Positions 5,651 through 6,988 of a stretch of DNA of 6,988 bases are shown here, piece by piece. The notes under the pieces are model-generated. The model saw nothing but the letters and a program-made list of their open reading frames with translations. It ran no database searches and had not been told where the DNA came from. The DNA is taken from positions 1 through 6,988 of the forward strand of contig JBCCMB010000143.1 of NCBI GenBank assembly GCA_039026555.1, in the 5' to 3' direction. How positions within the stretch are numbered: position 1 is the stretch's first letter; every line of letters begins with the position of its first letter. A program made the position numbers and the translations under genes. The DNA comes from JBCCMB01 sp039026555. Its GTDB lineage: Bacteria > Pseudomonadota > Alphaproteobacteria > Caulobacterales > Hyphomonadaceae.

Positions 5651-6988
5651 CTAACCGAGCGCCAGCTTGACCTCGCACCCTTGGATCGCCGCGATTTGTT
5701 GCAGACGTTTTTCGACCATTTCCGACGCCAAATCGCGATAGTCGCCATCAACCCGCAATTCCAGGACGCCGCCGTCGAAGGTAAGCTCCGCAAACCCCAG
5801 CAATTGAGCGGACCGGCCGGAAAAATCCGCCGCCAACCGCATCAAAGCGCCCAAAGTACGCGCTCGCGCCGCCGTATCGCCGTCTAGAAGGGCTTCGGCG
5901 GCGCGATCGCGAAAGCCGCGCGAATACCTGGATCCAACAGCAAGCGCCAACGCCAACCGATCGCGATGAGAGACGCCGGCGATCGGCGCGCGCGCCACCA
6001 AGTCGAACGCCATGTCGGCGCGATGATCAGTGTGGAATTTCCCGCCGACATCCGCCAAGCGACACGCGGCGTCCACCAATCGCGGCTCCAACGTGTCGGC
6101 CGCGGGTTGCCGTAGCCAGTTGGCGAGTGCGCGCCCAAACGCAGCCGCGTCGGGATCGCTGGACATGAGGACCTCGACACCCGCGATTAGTGGATCCTTG
6201 GCGCGGGACGCCTCATCCAGCCCCTCAAACACCAAGCCTTCTCGGGCGCCAAACGACGAGACGGACAGACGCTCAAAACGTCCGATCCTCATAATTTCAC
6301 GAAGCACAACGGCGGCGTAAGGCAATGTCGAGGCGCGGCGGCGCGCCAGATTGTCGATTAAGCGCGCTGTCCGTTCATCCGGATCCAAAACGCGCTCGAC
6401 CAATCGGTGCACGCGGTCCGCATCAATCTCGTAATTCTGCAAGATCCGCAGCGGGTAGTCGCGACGCTCCATCTCCAATCGCGCCAAGGCGCGCCAGGCG
6501 CCGCCAACCGCAAAGAAGGTGCGCGCGCCAATGGATAGTTCTGGAGCGCCAGTCAACGCAGAACGAATAGCCCTCGCCAAGGCTTCAGATCCAGGTTCGC
6601 CAAGCGTCTCTAACGCCAAAGGGCCCAATGGATAGGTGCGCCCGCCGACATAATAGCCGCCGGATAAGCCGGACAATTCCAAACTAGACCCGCCCAAATC
6701 GCCGGCAATGCCGTCAGCGTCCGGCCTGATGGCCAGCACGCCATAGCCGGCGTAACGCGCTTCGTCCTCGCCGCTGAGGACGCGCAACGCCAATCCCGTC
6801 TCCTCGCGCACCCGGGCGCAGAACGCGGCGCCGTCCTCGGCCTCGCGAACAGCGGCTGTCGCAAAAGCCGTCACGTCTTCAACATGCTGCGCGCGTGTGA
6901 TCGCCTTAAAGCGGAACAAGGCGCGCATAGCGGACTGCACCCCCTCGGGGTTAAGCCGCCCCGTTTCACCCAATCCCCGTCCGAGGCC
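5651..6988 (-). CDS. ppx: Exopolyphosphatase, Ppx/GppA family (N-terminus off the window)
   Basis: Ppx removes terminal phosphates from inorganic polyphosphate; the related GppA converts pppGpp to ppGpp. The last 445 residues are visible and the frame stays open to the right edge, so the usual N-terminal phosphate-binding DxGSN motif lies outside. The visible part begins inside the family's GLGETGRLNPEG segment, then TAAVREAEDG (about residues 44-53 of the visible part) and the second phosphate loop, GDLGGSSLEL (about 96-105). VGGAWRALARLEM and TLPYAAVVLREIMR follow, then SFGAREGLVFEGL, and a C-terminal helical domain with a HRADMAFDLVARAPIAGVSHRDR stretch typical of alphaproteobacterial Ppx (given here only as HRADMAF and AGVSHRDR). 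In related genomes, as I remember, ppx lies between ppk and rnd-aspS, which favours Ppx over GppA; sequence alone does not settle the substrate. A TTG at 6973 is not the true start, because conserved sequence continues upstream of it. Confidence 0.9.
   Translation of the reverse strand, partial: GLGRGLGETGRLNPEGVQSAMRALFRFKAITRAQHVEDVTAFATAAVREAEDGAAFCARVREETGLALRVLSGEDEARYAGYGVLAIRPDADGIAGDLGGSSLELSGLSGGYYVGGRTYPLGPLALETLGEPGSEALARAIRSALTGAPELSIGARTFFAVGGAWRALARLEMERRDYPLRILQNYEIDADRVHRLVERVLDPDERTARLIDNLARRRASTLPYAAVVLREIMRIGRFERLSVSSFGAREGLVFEGLDEASRAKDPLIAGVEVLMSSDPDAAAFGRALANWLRQPAADTLEPRLVDAACRLADVGGKFHTDHRADMAFDLVARAPIAGVSHRDRLALALAVGSRYSRGFRDRAAEALLDGDTAARARTLGALMRLAADFSGRSAQLLGFAELTFDGGVLELRVDGDYRDLASEMVEKRLQQIAAIQGCEVKLALG

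Noticed and set aside
100..6860. Many GGCGCC sites across the window
   Set aside because: They follow from the GC-rich, Gly-Ala-rich coding composition and are not arranged as a repeat or in any spacing pattern.

Overview
The window looks like the chromosome of an alphaproteobacterium. The closest resemblance is to the Caulobacterales/Hyphomonadales type, but the genus cannot be told from this sequence. The reasons are GC-rich DNA, a B12-dependent ribonucleotide reductase tail of the alphaproteobacterial kind, an AspRS that looks non-discriminating, and an aspS - rnd - ppx cluster of the type I remember from other alphaproteobacteria. No mobile element, CRISPR array, tRNA or rRNA is visible.

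Layout, left to right. (1) 40-900 (+) encodes only the C-terminal TSCPD/Cys-tail module of class II ribonucleotide reductase (NrdJ). All three forward frames are closed just upstream, so the module is either a separate split subunit or the severed 3' end of a broken nrdJ. (2) 1002-1496 and 1651-2508 (both +) are two related exported pentapeptide-repeat proteins. Both have a signal peptide, a CxxC at the N-terminal edge of the repeat helix and a C-x15-C cap after it. They differ in helix length: 19 versus 38 pentapeptides in perfect register. (3) 2575-4383 (-) is a complete aspartyl-tRNA synthetase. (4) 4384-4468 is the divergent control region between aspS and rnd; it carries a promoter-like TTGACA and a perfect 7-bp inverted repeat. 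(5) 4469-5647 (+) is ribonuclease D, complete, starting at a GTG behind a strong ribosome-binding site. (6) 5651-6988 (-) is a Ppx/GppA-family exopolyphosphatase. Its N-terminus lies beyond the right edge, and it converges on rnd with 3 bp between the stop codons.

How the genes relate. aspS, rnd and ppx are housekeeping functions: charging of tRNA(Asp) (and probably tRNA(Asn)), 3' trimming of stable RNA, and polyphosphate or pppGpp hydrolysis. The nrdJ module belongs to dNTP synthesis. The pentapeptide pair is the least explained part: two exported beta-helix proteins, side by side, with no known function and no obvious link to their neighbours. There is no gene-free stretch longer than about 155 bases.
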